Counted from the first letter of the stretch, positions 34,288-42,607 are shown. The stretch is 64,000 bases of DNA from Rhizobium bangladeshense (GCF_001662075.1 NZ_LYPL01000012.1:169680-233679); one strand, 5' to 3'. Made by a program: numbers and translations. Notes: generated by a model from the letters alone, not told the origin.

Positions 34288-35406
34288 TCAACCTTTGACG
34301 GCGATGGCGAAGGTGCCTTCCGGAACCACCGGCAGGTACTTCTTGTAGTAGCCGAGGTAGTCGGCGACGGGATCGACGTCCTTGAACTGCTCGGGATAGA
34401 GCTGCTTGGCGATGTACTGCACCATGGCGAAATCCGAGAGCGTGCGGGACGCGCCCTGATAGACGCCGAAGAGATGGCCGTCCTTGACGGCCGGCAATTC
34501 GCTCCAGCCCTGGCGGGTTTCGAACGCCTTGAGCTTTTCGCGGGCCTCGTCGGCCTTCACGCCCTGGCCCATCGGCAGGGCTGTCTCGCTCTTGTTGTTC
34601 TCACGGCCGGAGATGAAGATGGCATCGGGCTTGGACGCCAGGACCTGCTCCGGATTGATCGGACCCCACCACTCCACGAAGGGCGCAGCGATATTGTCAC
34701 CGCCGGCCGCGGTGGACATGGCGCCCCACATGTTCTTGCCGTAGGTGAAGGAATATTCCGCCGGTCCCTTGTTGCCGAATTCGACATAGACCTTCGGCTT
34801 CGGCTTGCCCGATGCGGCGATGCGGTCGGCGACGTCCTTCAGGGCGCCGGCGTAGAAATCGGCGATCTCCTTGCCGCGCGCATCCTGGCCGGTCAGTTGC
34901 CCGAAAAGCAGCGTCGAAGCGACATGGCGCTCGACCGTCTGGGCGTTGTAATCGACGACGACAACCGGAATCCCGTGCTCTTCCAAGCGATGGGCGTCCT
35001 GGCCGAGCGCCTGGTACTGCCAGTCCGCGAGGATGACGAGGTCGGGATTGAGGCTCAACACCTTCTCGATGGAAAAGGTCTGCGCTTCTACTTCGCCGAC
35101 ATCGGCGATGTCACCGATCGAAGCGCGGTGGGCAAGATGCATCTTCCAGTTCGCCGGAACCCAACCCTCCCAGGCTTCGCGGGAAATCCCGACGACCGAG
35201 TCGTAAGCCTTCTCGCCGCCGACGGCCATGTAATCCTCGAAATAGAAACCGAGGACCACGCGCTTGGCCGGAAGATCGACCTTCACCTCGCGGCCGATCA
35301 CATCGGTGATCGTCTTCTGTTCCGCCATGGCGGACGGTGCGAAGAAAACAGCGGAAACAGAAACAAGCGAGGCAGCCAGCCAGCCGGCCACGGATCTAGA
35401 ATTCAT
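34288..35406 (-). CDS. Iron-type ABC transporter substrate-binding protein
   Basis: A 372-residue periplasmic protein of the FepB/BtuF-like clamshell type. Signal peptide MNSRSVAGWLAASLVSVSAV followed by FFAPSAMA; mature start EQKTITDVIGREVKVDLPAKRV, the usual opening of the family. VLSLNPDLVILADWQYQALG and VYVEFGNKGPAEYSFTYGKN are present. Longer than typical (about 300) with a C-terminal extension ending PVADYLGYYKKYLPVVPEG. Ligand unknown; a ferric siderophore or haem is likely from the permease family and the iron-box candidate upstream. Confidence 0.9.
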   Translation of the reverse strand: MNSRSVAGWLAASLVSVSAVFFAPSAMAEQKTITDVIGREVKVDLPAKRVVLGFYFEDYMAVGGEKAYDSVVGISREAWEGWVPANWKMHLAHRASIGDIADVGEVEAQTFSIEKVLSLNPDLVILADWQYQALGQDAHRLEEHGIPVVVVDYNAQTVERHVASTLLFGQLTGQDARGKEIADFYAGALKDVADRIAASGKPKPKVYVEFGNKGPAEYSFTYGKNMWGAMSTAAGGDNIAAPFVEWWGPINPEQVLASKPDAIFISGRENNKSETALPMGQGVKADEAREKLKAFETRQGWSELPAVKDGHLFGVYQGASRTLSDFAMVQYIAKQLYPEQFKDVDPVADYLGYYKKYLPVVPEGTFAIAVKG

Positions 35407-35450
35407 AACGACCTTCCATCAGTTAAAATAGGAGATCGAGTTATTAAAGT

Positions 35451-35465
35451 TGATCAACTAAATCA
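35451..35465. promoter_or_regulatory. Candidate iron-responsive box (TGA-N9-TCA)
   Basis: TGATCAACTAAATCA matches the TGA-N9-TCA core of rhizobial IRO boxes bound by RirA. It is in an AT-rich stretch 45-60 bp before the iron-type binding-protein gene, where a promoter is expected. The core is short (6 fixed bases), so a chance match is possible. Confidence 0.4.
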
Positions 35466-35555
35466 AGTTATTTATCGATGGGCTCTTCATCAGAGGAAAC
35501 AGAAGCTTACGTGCTGGAAATAGAGGCCGGCGTAGAGTGATCGGCACATGGTGAA

Positions 35556-35572
35556 GCCGGCCCGTTGCCGGC
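35556..35572 (-). terminator. Weak hairpin after the methyltransferase gene
   Basis: GCCGGC, 5-nt loop, GCCGGC directly past the homocysteine methyltransferase stop, between it and the promoter region of the iron transporter operon. No clear T-run follows on the minus strand; may serve as a weak or factor-dependent terminator. Confidence 0.3.
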
Positions 35573-35580
35573 CTGCCGCG

Positions 35581-36489
35581 TCAGCCTGAGAGCGTCTTCC
35601 TCAGGCGATGGATATGGGCCGTGCCGATGCCGCAGCAGCCGCCGATGATCGTGGCACCCGCTTCGGCCCAGGAGCAGGCAAAGCGCGAATAGGCGTCACC
35701 GTTCAGGTCGTCGCGGGTATCGTGCAGGCCTTCATTGGCGGCTGCCTCGCCGGTTTCGCCTTCGAAGGCATTGGCATAGACGCCGATTTCGATGCGAGCA
35801 TTCCTCTCCCGGAACAGGCGTGCCGCCGTCTCGACCGCGCCCTGCATGACCTCCGGTTTGCTGCAATTGAACAGGAAAGCCGCCGCACCCGAGGAAACCG
35901 TCCAGGACGCCGCGTCCTCGACGCTTTCGCCGGAGCGAAGTTTCGCTTCGCCGCTCGCGATATCTGCCTCGTCATCCGCCAATGTGAAGGAAATCCAGAA
36001 CGGCTTGCCCGATGCCGCCACCGCCTCGCGGACAGCCTCACCCTCGGCAATCAGGCTCAATGTCTCGCCGAGCCATAGGTCGACGAAGGGAGCGAGGTTT
36101 TCGACCAGCACCTTGAGATAGTCCTGCACCCGGGAAGGCTGGAAATTCTGCGGCTCGTAGGAGCCGAAGATCGGCGGCAGCGAGCCGGCAACCAGCACCT
36201 TCTTGTCGGTCACGGCATCGGCAGCCTCACGCGCAAGGCGACCTGCGAGGCGGATCAGCGCCGGCCCCTCCTGTTGAAAGCGGTCTTCGCCGATATGAAA
36301 GGGCACGAGCGCATAGCTGTTCGTCGTGATGATCTCAGAGCCGGCGGCGATGAATTCCTGGTGCACCTCTCGCACGATCTCAGGCGAATTCATCAGCGCC
36401 AGCGCCGACCATTCCGGCTGCTTCAGTTCGGCGCCCAGCCGCAGAAGCTCGCGGCTCATGCCGCCATCGAGAATGCGCGTTGTGCTCAT
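35581..36489 (-). CDS. mmuM: Homocysteine S-methyltransferase family protein
   Basis: A 302-residue (beta/alpha)8 zinc methyltransferase that moves a methyl group, typically from S-methylmethionine, to homocysteine to give methionine. The start reads RILDGGMSRELLRLGAELKQ; zinc cysteines appear in FLFNCSKPEVM and GGCCGIGTAHI, as required. GSLPPIFGSYEP is also family-typical. It is the last gene after an amino-acid ABC importer on the same strand (76-bp gap holding a hairpin), which suggests the importer brings in S-methylmethionine, methionine or a related methyl donor. Confidence 0.9.
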   Translation of the reverse strand: MSTTRILDGGMSRELLRLGAELKQPEWSALALMNSPEIVREVHQEFIAAGSEIITTNSYALVPFHIGEDRFQQEGPALIRLAGRLAREAADAVTDKKVLVAGSLPPIFGSYEPQNFQPSRVQDYLKVLVENLAPFVDLWLGETLSLIAEGEAVREAVAASGKPFWISFTLADDEADIASGEAKLRSGESVEDAASWTVSSGAAAFLFNCSKPEVMQGAVETAARLFRERNARIEIGVYANAFEGETGEAAANEGLHDTRDDLNGDAYSRFACSWAEAGATIIGGCCGIGTAHIHRLRKTLSG

Positions 36490-36512
36490 GAGGTAGTCTC
36501 CATTCAGGCTGT

Positions 36513-36530
36513 CGCGCCGTCACCGGCGCG
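36513..36530. repeat. Intercistronic hairpin between permease and methyltransferase genes
   Basis: CGCGCC, 6-nt loop, GGCGCG lies between the methyltransferase start (36489) and the permease stop (36566). There is no T-run on the minus strand, so read-through into the methyltransferase gene is plausible. Confidence 0.4.
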
Positions 36531-36565
36531 GGCTTTTCAAAACAATGCGGCGAGCTTCCGCCGGC

Positions 36566-37255
36566 CTAACGGCGAACCGGCACCTGCGCTTCGAGACCTC
36601 GAAAGACGCGGGCGATCACGGCGGTCAGGGCGAGATAGAAGAGGGTGACGACGATCAGCGGTTCGTAGACGAGCAGCGTGTCCTGGCGAACCTTGTTGGC
36701 GACGGCATAGAGATCCATCACCGTTACCGTGAAGGCGAGCGGCGTCGCCTTCAGCTGCATGACGATCTCGCCGGCAATGGTCGGCAGGGCGATGCGAATA
36801 GCGCGCGGCAGCCAGATGCGGCGGGTCAGCTTCCACGGCGAGAGGCCAAAAGCCCGGCCGGCTTCGAGCTCGCCCTTGGGAACCGCAAGCAGCGCACCGC
36901 GCAGCACCTCGGCCTCATAGGCCGCGTAGTTCAGCGTGAAACTGACGGAGGCGAAGAAAAAGCCCTCGCGCAGGATCGGCCAGAACAGGCTCTGGCGGAT
37001 GCCGGGGATCATGGGCAGCAGCGAGCCGACGCCGTAATAGAGGAGCCAAAGCTGGATCAGCAGCGGTGTGCCGCGGAAGAAAGTGCAGTAGCCGCGAGCG
37101 AGAAGCCGCGTCAGCCTGCCGCCGCTGACCTGCGCGAAGGCAAGGCCAATGGCGAGGACGAAACCGAACACCACCGATATGACAAGCAGCGCCACGGTCT
37201 GCCAGGCGCCGGTCAGAAGAAGCGGCCAATAGGAAAAGATCCAGGCGAAACTCAT
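36566..37255 (-). CDS. Amino-acid ABC transporter permease (HisM type)
   Basis: A 229-residue permease beginning MSFAWIFSYWPLLLTGAWQT. Helices near residues 10-35, 55-75, 90-110 and 190-215; the ATPase-contact loop reads ELEAGRAFGLSPWKLTRRIW then LPRAIRIALPTIAGE. It is 12 bp downstream of the partner permease. Together they form the heterodimeric channel of a family-3 importer. Confidence 0.92.
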   Translation of the reverse strand: MSFAWIFSYWPLLLTGAWQTVALLVISVVFGFVLAIGLAFAQVSGGRLTRLLARGYCTFFRGTPLLIQLWLLYYGVGSLLPMIPGIRQSLFWPILREGFFFASVSFTLNYAAYEAEVLRGALLAVPKGELEAGRAFGLSPWKLTRRIWLPRAIRIALPTIAGEIVMQLKATPLAFTVTVMDLYAVANKVRQDTLLVYEPLIVVTLFYLALTAVIARVFRGLEAQVPVRR

Positions 37256-37267
37256 GAGGCGCTTTCT

Positions 37268-37993
37268 TCAGGCAAGACGCGGCTGTCCCCGCCGCACCCG
37301 CCCTTCGATCAGTTTGAAGACGACGTTGGAAGCGAGCGTGATGGCGAGATAGAGAAGGGCGGAAGCCAGGAAAAAGACGAAATAATGTTTGGTGCTCGCC
37401 CCGGCGAGGCGGGTGGCGAGCGCCAGTTCCTGGTAGCCGACGACCGCCACCAGCGCGCTGTCCTTGGTAACCGACATCCACAGATTGGCAAGGCCCGGCA
37501 GCGCGTTCGGCAAAAGCGCCGGCAGCAGGACACGGCGGAAACGCAGCATCGGTCCCATGCCGAAGGCCTTGGCCGCTTCGATCTGGCCGGCGGGAATGGC
37601 AAGGATCGCGCCGCGCAGCACCTCGGTCATATAGGCGCCTTGCACGAAGCCGAGCACGGCGACAGCGGCGACGAAGCCGTTGACATTGACCGGCGGCAGC
37701 TGCAATGCCGCCAGCAGCCGGTTGAGGCCGTCGGTGCCGGCATAATAGAGGCCGACGATCAGGATCAGCTCGGGAACGGCACGGATGACAGTGGTGTAGA
37801 GATCGAGCAACAGGCGGAGCGCGCGATTGCCAGAGAGCTTTCCAAGCGCGCCGCCCGTGCCGAGCAACAGGCCGACCGCAAAGGCGCAGGCCGAGATGGC
37901 GACCGTGGAGACTGCACCTGTCAAGAGAACGCCGCCCCATCCCGGAGGATAGGGAGACAGCAGGTCCAGAATGCCTTGTTGCGCGGTCGCCAT
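37268..37993 (-). CDS. Amino-acid ABC transporter permease (HisQ type)
   Basis: A 241-residue permease beginning MATAQQGILDLLSPYPPGWG. The EAA loop is QIEAAKAFGMGPMLRFRRVL followed by LPALLPNALPGLANLW. The four to five hydrophobic helices and the GGVLLTGAVSTVAISACAFA first helix are typical of HisQ/ArtQ. It follows the binding-protein gene by 12 bp. Confidence 0.92.
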   Translation of the reverse strand: MATAQQGILDLLSPYPPGWGGVLLTGAVSTVAISACAFAVGLLLGTGGALGKLSGNRALRLLLDLYTTVIRAVPELILIVGLYYAGTDGLNRLLAALQLPPVNVNGFVAAVAVLGFVQGAYMTEVLRGAILAIPAGQIEAAKAFGMGPMLRFRRVLLPALLPNALPGLANLWMSVTKDSALVAVVGYQELALATRLAGASTKHYFVFFLASALLYLAITLASNVVFKLIEGRVRRGQPRLA

Positions 37994-38005
37994 CGTCGGG
38001 ATTGC

Positions 38006-38779
38006 TTACTTCGCGCCGTAGATGTCGAAGTCGAAATATTTCTTGGTGATCGCGTCATACTGGCCGTTGGCGCGAACCGCAGCGATCGCCGCATTCAGCT
38101 TGGCTTTCAGCTCCGTATCTTCCTTGCGCAGACCGCCCGAAACGCCGGCTCCGAGAATTTCCTTGTCGTCGGCGACATCGCCCATCTTGGCGCAGCAATC
38201 CTTGCCGCCGTCGCTTTTCAGGAAAGCGTCGAGCGCCAGGGAATCGCCGAAGACGTAGTCGATACGGCCGGAGGCCAGATCCTGGAAGGCCTCGTCGAGC
38301 GTCTGGTAGGTCTTTTCGTCGGCAGCGCCGGCAAAATACTTCTTGTAATATTCAGACTGGATCGTCGACACCTGAATGCCGATGGTCTTGCCCTTCACAT
38401 CTTCAGCGGTGGCGCCCGGCTTCTGGTCCTTGGGACCGATCAGGGTGCTCGGCGTGTTATAATATTTGTCGGTGAAGTCGATCACCTTCGAGCGTTCCGC
38501 CGTGTTCGACATCGACGACCAGATCACGTCGAATTTCTTGCTCTCAAGAGCCGGAATGAGACCATCCCAGGAAATGTCGACGATCGAGCATTTCTCCTTC
38601 ATCTCTGCGCAGACGGCGTTCATCAGGTCGATTTCCCATCCGTGCCATTCGCCCGAGGCGTCCTTGGCGAAGAAGGGCGGATAGGATTCGTTCATGACGC
38701 CGAAGCGGACTTCGGCCTGGGCGGCGACGGCGGAAAGGGCAAGTGCCGCGCCGGCAAAAAGCGTGGGGAGCAGTTTCAT
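38006..38779 (-). CDS. Amino-acid ABC transporter substrate-binding protein (family 3)
   Basis: A 257-residue periplasmic protein with signal peptide MKLLPTLFAGAALALSAVAA ending in QA. The mature part has VRFGVMNESYPPFFAKDASG, WEIDLMNAVCAEMKEKC, the SMSNTAERSKVIDFTDKYYN motif and KTIGIQVSTIQSEYYKK, the standard arginine/lysine/cystine-type layout. A DCC pair near residue 205 is unusual. Ligand inferred from the neighbouring methyltransferase: possibly a sulfur-containing or methylated amino acid. Confidence 0.91.
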   Translation of the reverse strand: MKLLPTLFAGAALALSAVAAQAEVRFGVMNESYPPFFAKDASGEWHGWEIDLMNAVCAEMKEKCSIVDISWDGLIPALESKKFDVIWSSMSNTAERSKVIDFTDKYYNTPSTLIGPKDQKPGATAEDVKGKTIGIQVSTIQSEYYKKYFAGAADEKTYQTLDEAFQDLASGRIDYVFGDSLALDAFLKSDGGKDCCAKMGDVADDKEILGAGVSGGLRKEDTELKAKLNAAIAAVRANGQYDAITKKYFDFDIYGAK

Positions 38780-38827
38780 TCGCAGGATTCTCCTGGTTCG
38801 TGTGTTGTCGATGATGGCTGGTGTGGA

Positions 38828-39607
38828 TCAATGGGCGCTGAGACGGGTGAACTCCCGGCAGCGGGCGCTGACCGGCGTCCCGAAAACCTGTTCCGGCGGC
38901 CCTTCCTCCTCGATCCGCCCCTGATGCAGGAAGAGAACGCGGCTCGAGACATCGCGGGCGAAGCGCATTTCATGCGTGACGATCAGCATGGTCCGGCCTT
39001 CCTCGGCGAGATCGCGAATGACCTTGAGGACCTCGCCGACCAGCTCCGGATCGAGCGCCGATGTCGGCTCGTCGAACAGCATGACGGCGGGGTCGATGCA
39101 GAGTGCCCGCGCAATCGCCGCGCGCTGCTGCTGGCCGCCGGAGAGAAAAGCGGGATAGGCGTCGCGCTTGTCGAACAGCCCGACCTTGTGGAGCAGGGCT
39201 TCCGCCTTTTCGATCGCCTCGCGCTTGGAAATGCCCATGACATGCACCGGCGCCTCGATGACATTTTCCAGCACGGTGCGATGAGCCCAGAGATTGAAGC
39301 TCTGAAAGACCATGCCGAGCCCGGTCCGCAGCCGCTCGATCTGCCGCCAGCTGTGCGGCTGCAACCGCCCGCCGCGACCGGCTTTCAGCGCGACGTCCTC
39401 GCCGTTGACGGCAATGCGGCCGCGATCCGGCGTTTCCAGGAAATTGATGCATCGAAGGAAGGTGCTCTTGCCGGAGCCCGACGAGCCGATGATCGAAATC
39501 ACGTCGGACTTGTGGGCCTCCATCGAGATACCCTTGAGAACCTGTTGCGAGCCGAAGCTTTTATGGAGATCTTCGACGCGAAGAGCAGGAAAGGGCTGAT
39601 CCGACAT
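38828..39607 (-). CDS. Amino-acid ABC transporter ATP-binding protein
   Basis: A 259-residue HisP-type ATPase. Walker A is GSSGSGKST, Q-loop VFQSFNLWAHRTVLEN, signature LSGGQQQRAAIARAL, Walker B VMLFDEPTSALDPEL, switch His in LIVTHEMRFARD. MSDQPFPALR at 39607 is the likely start; a longer frame upstream (to 39679) lacks support. First gene of the importer/methyltransferase operon, divergent from the Lrp-type regulator. Confidence 0.93.
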   Translation of the reverse strand: MSDQPFPALRVEDLHKSFGSQQVLKGISMEAHKSDVISIIGSSGSGKSTFLRCINFLETPDRGRIAVNGEDVALKAGRGGRLQPHSWRQIERLRTGLGMVFQSFNLWAHRTVLENVIEAPVHVMGISKREAIEKAEALLHKVGLFDKRDAYPAFLSGGQQQRAAIARALCIDPAVMLFDEPTSALDPELVGEVLKVIRDLAEEGRTMLIVTHEMRFARDVSSRVLFLHQGRIEEEGPPEQVFGTPVSARCREFTRLSAH

Positions 39608-39680
39608 ACATAGGTCCGGCTGAACTGAGTTTGCAAAGGATAATGATAAAGGAACGCGGTTTTTTCGCGCAATTATCACC

Positions 39681-39705
39681 TATTTTGCATATTTTGTGCA
39701 AAATA
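39681..39705. promoter_or_regulatory. Palindromic operator between Lrp/AsnC regulator and amino-acid importer
   Basis: TATTTTGCA, 7-nt AT-rich spacer, TGCAAAATA: perfect 9-bp arms, 25 bp overall. It lies 74 bp before the importer ATPase start and 65 bp before the Lrp-type gene. AT-rich TTTGCA/TGCAAA palindromes are typical of Lrp/AsnC sites, so it likely controls both directions. Confidence 0.65.
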
Positions 39706-39769
39706 ACCTTCCTCACGCATCGAATGCGGCAGAAACTATGAAATGCCATAACTGGAATTGGACTGGACA

Positions 39770-40234
39770 ATGGAACAGCTGGATCGTTTTGACCGTGACA
39801 TTCTCGATATCATTCAGCGCGACTGCCAGCTGAAAGCCGAAACGATCGCCGAACGGATCGGACTGTCGGTCTCGGCAGTGCAACGGCGATTGAAACGGCT
39901 GCGCGAAGAGGGGATCATCAAGGCCGAGGTCGCGGTCGTCGATCGGAAGGCGACAGGAACAGCGATGGTGTTCATCGTCGGCATGGAGATCGAGCGGGAC
40001 AATTACGACGCGTTGGCGAAGTTCCGCGTCTGGGCGGAGAAGCAGGATCATATCCAGCAGGTCTATTACGTTACCGGCGCAGTCGACCTGATCGCGATCG
40101 TTACCGCCCGAGACGTCGAGCATTATGACGACATCGCCGCCCTGATCATGGCTGACAATCCGCAGATCCGCCGCATGCACACCAATGTCGTGCTGCGCGA
40201 CGTCAAGCTCGGCCTGTTCGTGCCGCTCGAATAG
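39770..40234 (+). CDS. Lrp/AsnC family transcriptional regulator
   Basis: A 154-residue regulator. The helix-turn-helix is at about residues 5-55 (LDRFDRDILDIIQRDCQLKA, then IGLSVSAVQRRLKRLREEG); the RAM effector domain follows with VFIVGMEIERDNYDALAKF, HIQQVYYVTGAVDLIAIVTA and the ending NPQIRRMHTNVVLRDVKLG. The ATG at 39770 is preferred to an in-frame TTG at 39758. Divergent from the importer/methyltransferase operon across a perfect palindrome, so it probably senses the imported amino acid and controls uptake. Confidence 0.92.
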   Translation: MEQLDRFDRDILDIIQRDCQLKAETIAERIGLSVSAVQRRLKRLREEGIIKAEVAVVDRKATGTAMVFIVGMEIERDNYDALAKFRVWAEKQDHIQQVYYVTGAVDLIAIVTARDVEHYDDIAALIMADNPQIRRMHTNVVLRDVKLGLFVPLE

Positions 40235-40305
40235 CTCCGGAAGCCGCTGGACTCGCCTTCGGCAAAGGGCATAATTCCGGGCGCAAATTTCGGGAGGGAC
40301 GATCC

Positions 40306-41691
40306 TTGACGTTACGACACCAGATCATCGCATTGGCGATCGTCCCGCTCGTCATCTCGATCCTTGCGATCACGGCCTTCATCACCTGGCAATCGGCAAA
40401 CCTCGCCAAGAACAGCATCGATACGTTCGAGCAGAACATGCTGAAGACCAAGGAAGCCGAGATCCTCAATCTGACCAATCTTGCCCTCTCCGCCATCCAG
40501 ACGATCTACGACAAGGCCGGGGCCGACGACGAAGCCGCCAAGCGGCAGGTCGCGGCAATCCTGACTTCGCTCGACTACGGCAAGGACGGGTATTTCTTCG
40601 TCTATGACTATGACGGCAACAATATCGTCCATCCGCGCCAGAGCTTCCGGCATGGGCAAAACTGGCTCGACCTTACCGACCCCGATGGCGACAAGGTAAT
40701 TGCCGAGCTGATCGCCACGGCAAAGGCGGGCGGCGGCCTGCACCAATACAAATGGCAGAAACCTTCGACCGGACAGATCGCCGACAAGCTCTCCTTTGTC
40801 GTCAGTCTCGACAAATGGCACTGGGTGGTGGGAACCGGCGTTTATCTGGACGACGTCTTCGCCCAGAGTGCGGCCGCCAACAAGGTGATGCGCGCCAATA
40901 TTAGACGGACTTTCGTCATCGTGGCGCTGATCGCCGTGCCCGCGGTGCTGGTCGTGTTCACCACCTGCATGCTGCTGACCTTTCATGAGCGCCGCATGGC
41001 CGACAGCCGGCTTAAGGAGTTGACGCAGCGGGTCATCGACACCCAGGAAGAGGAGCGCACCCGGCTGGCGCGCGAGCTGCATGACGGCATCTCCCAGACC
41101 CTTCTCGGTGTGCGTTACGCGATGGATCTCGCCGGCCGCAAGGTCAGGACCAATGTCGACGAGGCGGCGCTGACTATCGAGCGCGGCGTCGAGGCGCTGA
41201 ACGGCGCCATTAAGGAAATCCGGCTGCTCTCGCATGATCTGCGCCCGCGCGTGCTCGACGATCTCGGCCTGACGGCGGCGCTGGAGGCACTGTGTCATCA
41301 CTTTGCCGAACGGACGGGGATCGAGACGACGATCGACGCCTCAGGCTTTGCCGGCATGCTGAAGGCGGAAGCCAGCACCGCCCTTTATCGCGTCGCCCAG
41401 GAAGCCTTCAACAATGCCGAACGGCATTCGGGCGCCTCGAAGCTTTCGGTCAAGCTCTGGAATGACGGCGGCCGCGCCCGCATGACCATCTCCGACAACG
41501 GCACCGGCTTCGATGGCGCTAAGGATGGCGCATCCGGCGGCTCGGGCCTCGGCCTGCGCAACATGCAGGAGCGGATGGCGCACTTCCGGGGCCTACTGCT
41601 CATCAACAGCAGCGAGGCCGGCACGACGCTGACGGCGATGATGCCGAGATCGGCCAATCTTGCCGCCGGCAAGCAGGCGGAAGCCGCATGA
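40306..41691 (+). CDS. mctS: Cache-domain sensor histidine kinase, MctS-like
   Basis: A 461-residue membrane kinase. TM1 is at about residues 6-28 and TM2 at 201-225; the periplasmic part between (GYFFVYDYDGNNIVHP, WHWVVGTGVYLDDV) is a single Cache domain that binds small carboxylates. The cytoplasmic part has the HisKA_3 site His259 in RELHDGISQTLLG and an ATPase domain with DNGTGFDG and GSGLGLRNMQERM. The TTG start has GGGAGG upstream. The response regulator overlaps by 4 bases and the monocarboxylate permease follows, as in the R. leguminosarum mctSRP locus, where the pair controls uptake of pyruvate, lactate and alanine. Confidence 0.88.
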   Translation: MTLRHQIIALAIVPLVISILAITAFITWQSANLAKNSIDTFEQNMLKTKEAEILNLTNLALSAIQTIYDKAGADDEAAKRQVAAILTSLDYGKDGYFFVYDYDGNNIVHPRQSFRHGQNWLDLTDPDGDKVIAELIATAKAGGGLHQYKWQKPSTGQIADKLSFVVSLDKWHWVVGTGVYLDDVFAQSAAANKVMRANIRRTFVIVALIAVPAVLVVFTTCMLLTFHERRMADSRLKELTQRVIDTQEEERTRLARELHDGISQTLLGVRYAMDLAGRKVRTNVDEAALTIERGVEALNGAIKEIRLLSHDLRPRVLDDLGLTAALEALCHHFAERTGIETTIDASGFAGMLKAEASTALYRVAQEAFNNAERHSGASKLSVKLWNDGGRARMTISDNGTGFDGAKDGASGGSGLGLRNMQERMAHFRGLLLINSSEAGTTLTAMMPRSANLAAGKQAEAA

Positions 41692-42359
41692 CGGGACGCC
41701 CGAAAATCAGGGTGCTGCTGATCGACAACCATCCGCTGGTGCTGGACGGGCTGAAAGCCGTGCTCGAAACATTCGACCATATCGAGGTCGCCGGCACCGC
41801 CGGGCTCGCACAGACCGGGCTCGATATCGCCCGGCAGATCCAGCCGCAGGTGGTGCTGATGGACATCAACATGCCGAAGCTCAGCGGCATCGATGCGATC
41901 GAACTGTTCAGGATCGAACTTCCTGAGACCCGCGTCGTGATGCTCTCCATGCATGACAGCCGCGAGTATATCTCCTCTTCGGTCATGCGCGGCGCCGCCG
42001 GTTATGTTCTGAAGGACGTCTCCACGGAGGAGATCGTCGCGGCGATCGAAACCGTCGCGGATGGCGGCACCTATTTCTCCTCCGGCGTCTTCGACGTGCT
42101 GATGGGCGAACGGGCGGAGGAGGGCAGCGATCCCTTGACGCCGCGCGAACGCGATATCCTCGGGCTGATCGTTGCCGGCCGGAGCAACCGCGAGATCGCC
42201 GACGTGCTCGGGATTAGCTCTGCCACGGCGGAAACCCATCGCAAGAACCTCAAGAAGAAACTTGGCATCGCCACCACCGCAGGCCTCATCCGCTACGCGC
42301 TCGATCATGGCATAGCCTCGAAAATCGACGCGAATTCGCGCCTACCCACTTCTGGGTAG
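41688..42359 (+). CDS. mctR: NarL/FixJ-type response regulator, MctR-like
   Basis: A 223-residue regulator. The receiver domain has acidic residues in LLIDNHPLV, the phosphorylated Asp59 in VVLMDINMPKLSG, and later Lys in YVLKDVS. The C-terminal LuxR helix-turn-helix (about 147-200) reads LTPRERDILGLIVAGRSNRE and ADVLGISSATAETHRKN. It overlaps the kinase gene by 4 bases. Expected to activate the downstream permease gene when the kinase detects a monocarboxylate. Its last codons are part of a perfect inverted repeat (42342-42359). Confidence 0.9.
   Translation: MTGRPKIRVLLIDNHPLVLDGLKAVLETFDHIEVAGTAGLAQTGLDIARQIQPQVVLMDINMPKLSGIDAIELFRIELPETRVVMLSMHDSREYISSSVMRGAAGYVLKDVSTEEIVAAIETVADGGTYFSSGVFDVLMGERAEEGSDPLTPRERDILGLIVAGRSNREIADVLGISSATAETHRKNLKKKLGIATTAGLIRYALDHGIASKIDANSRLPTSG
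42342..42359. promoter_or_regulatory. Perfect inverted repeat at the mctR stop codon
   Basis: CTACCCA-CTTC-TGGGTAG: 7-bp arms, 4-nt spacer, ending on the mctR stop. No T-run follows, so it is not an obvious terminator. It lies about 250 bp upstream of the DUF3311/mctP pair and could be a response-regulator binding site; this is inference. Confidence 0.45.
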
Positions 42360-42461
42360 AGCCCGGTATTTCGGCTCTGCGCCCATCTTGTGAGGATAAA
42401 ACCGACGCCCTAGGACTCCATTCGCGGCTGGCCAAACGCCAAGCCGTTGGGAGGAATTCAC

Positions 42462-42536
42462 ATGCGTTACATCTGCTTCCGATCCGCCGGAAAAGCTCGA
42501 GCGACCCGAACCGGGCCTGCCGCCGCCGCCGGCTGA
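42462..42536 (+). CDS. Possible 24-codon leader ORF before the DUF3311/mctP genes
   Basis: A short frame (MRYICFRSAGKARATRTG then PAAAAG) with a very strong ribosome site, GGGAGGAATTCAC, directly before the ATG. It is not recognised as a known leader. In the same stretch another frame without a start codon encodes a Pro/Glu-rich segment ending at 42594. The rest of the 248-bp gap (42360-42607) shows no other feature. Confidence 0.25.
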   Translation: MRYICFRSAGKARATRTGPAAAAG

Positions 42537-42607
42537 CAAACCTGCCTTCCACGCCGACAACTGGAACATGGCGACCGCCGACCGCGGCGCCTGAAAGGTA
42601 CTCCGAC

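Noticed and set aside
36545..39613. A 1022-codon open frame on the plus strand
   Set aside because: It is antisense to four clear ABC-transporter genes in the GC-rich reverse frame; its product is low-complexity, rich in Arg/Asp/Gln, and shows no domain.
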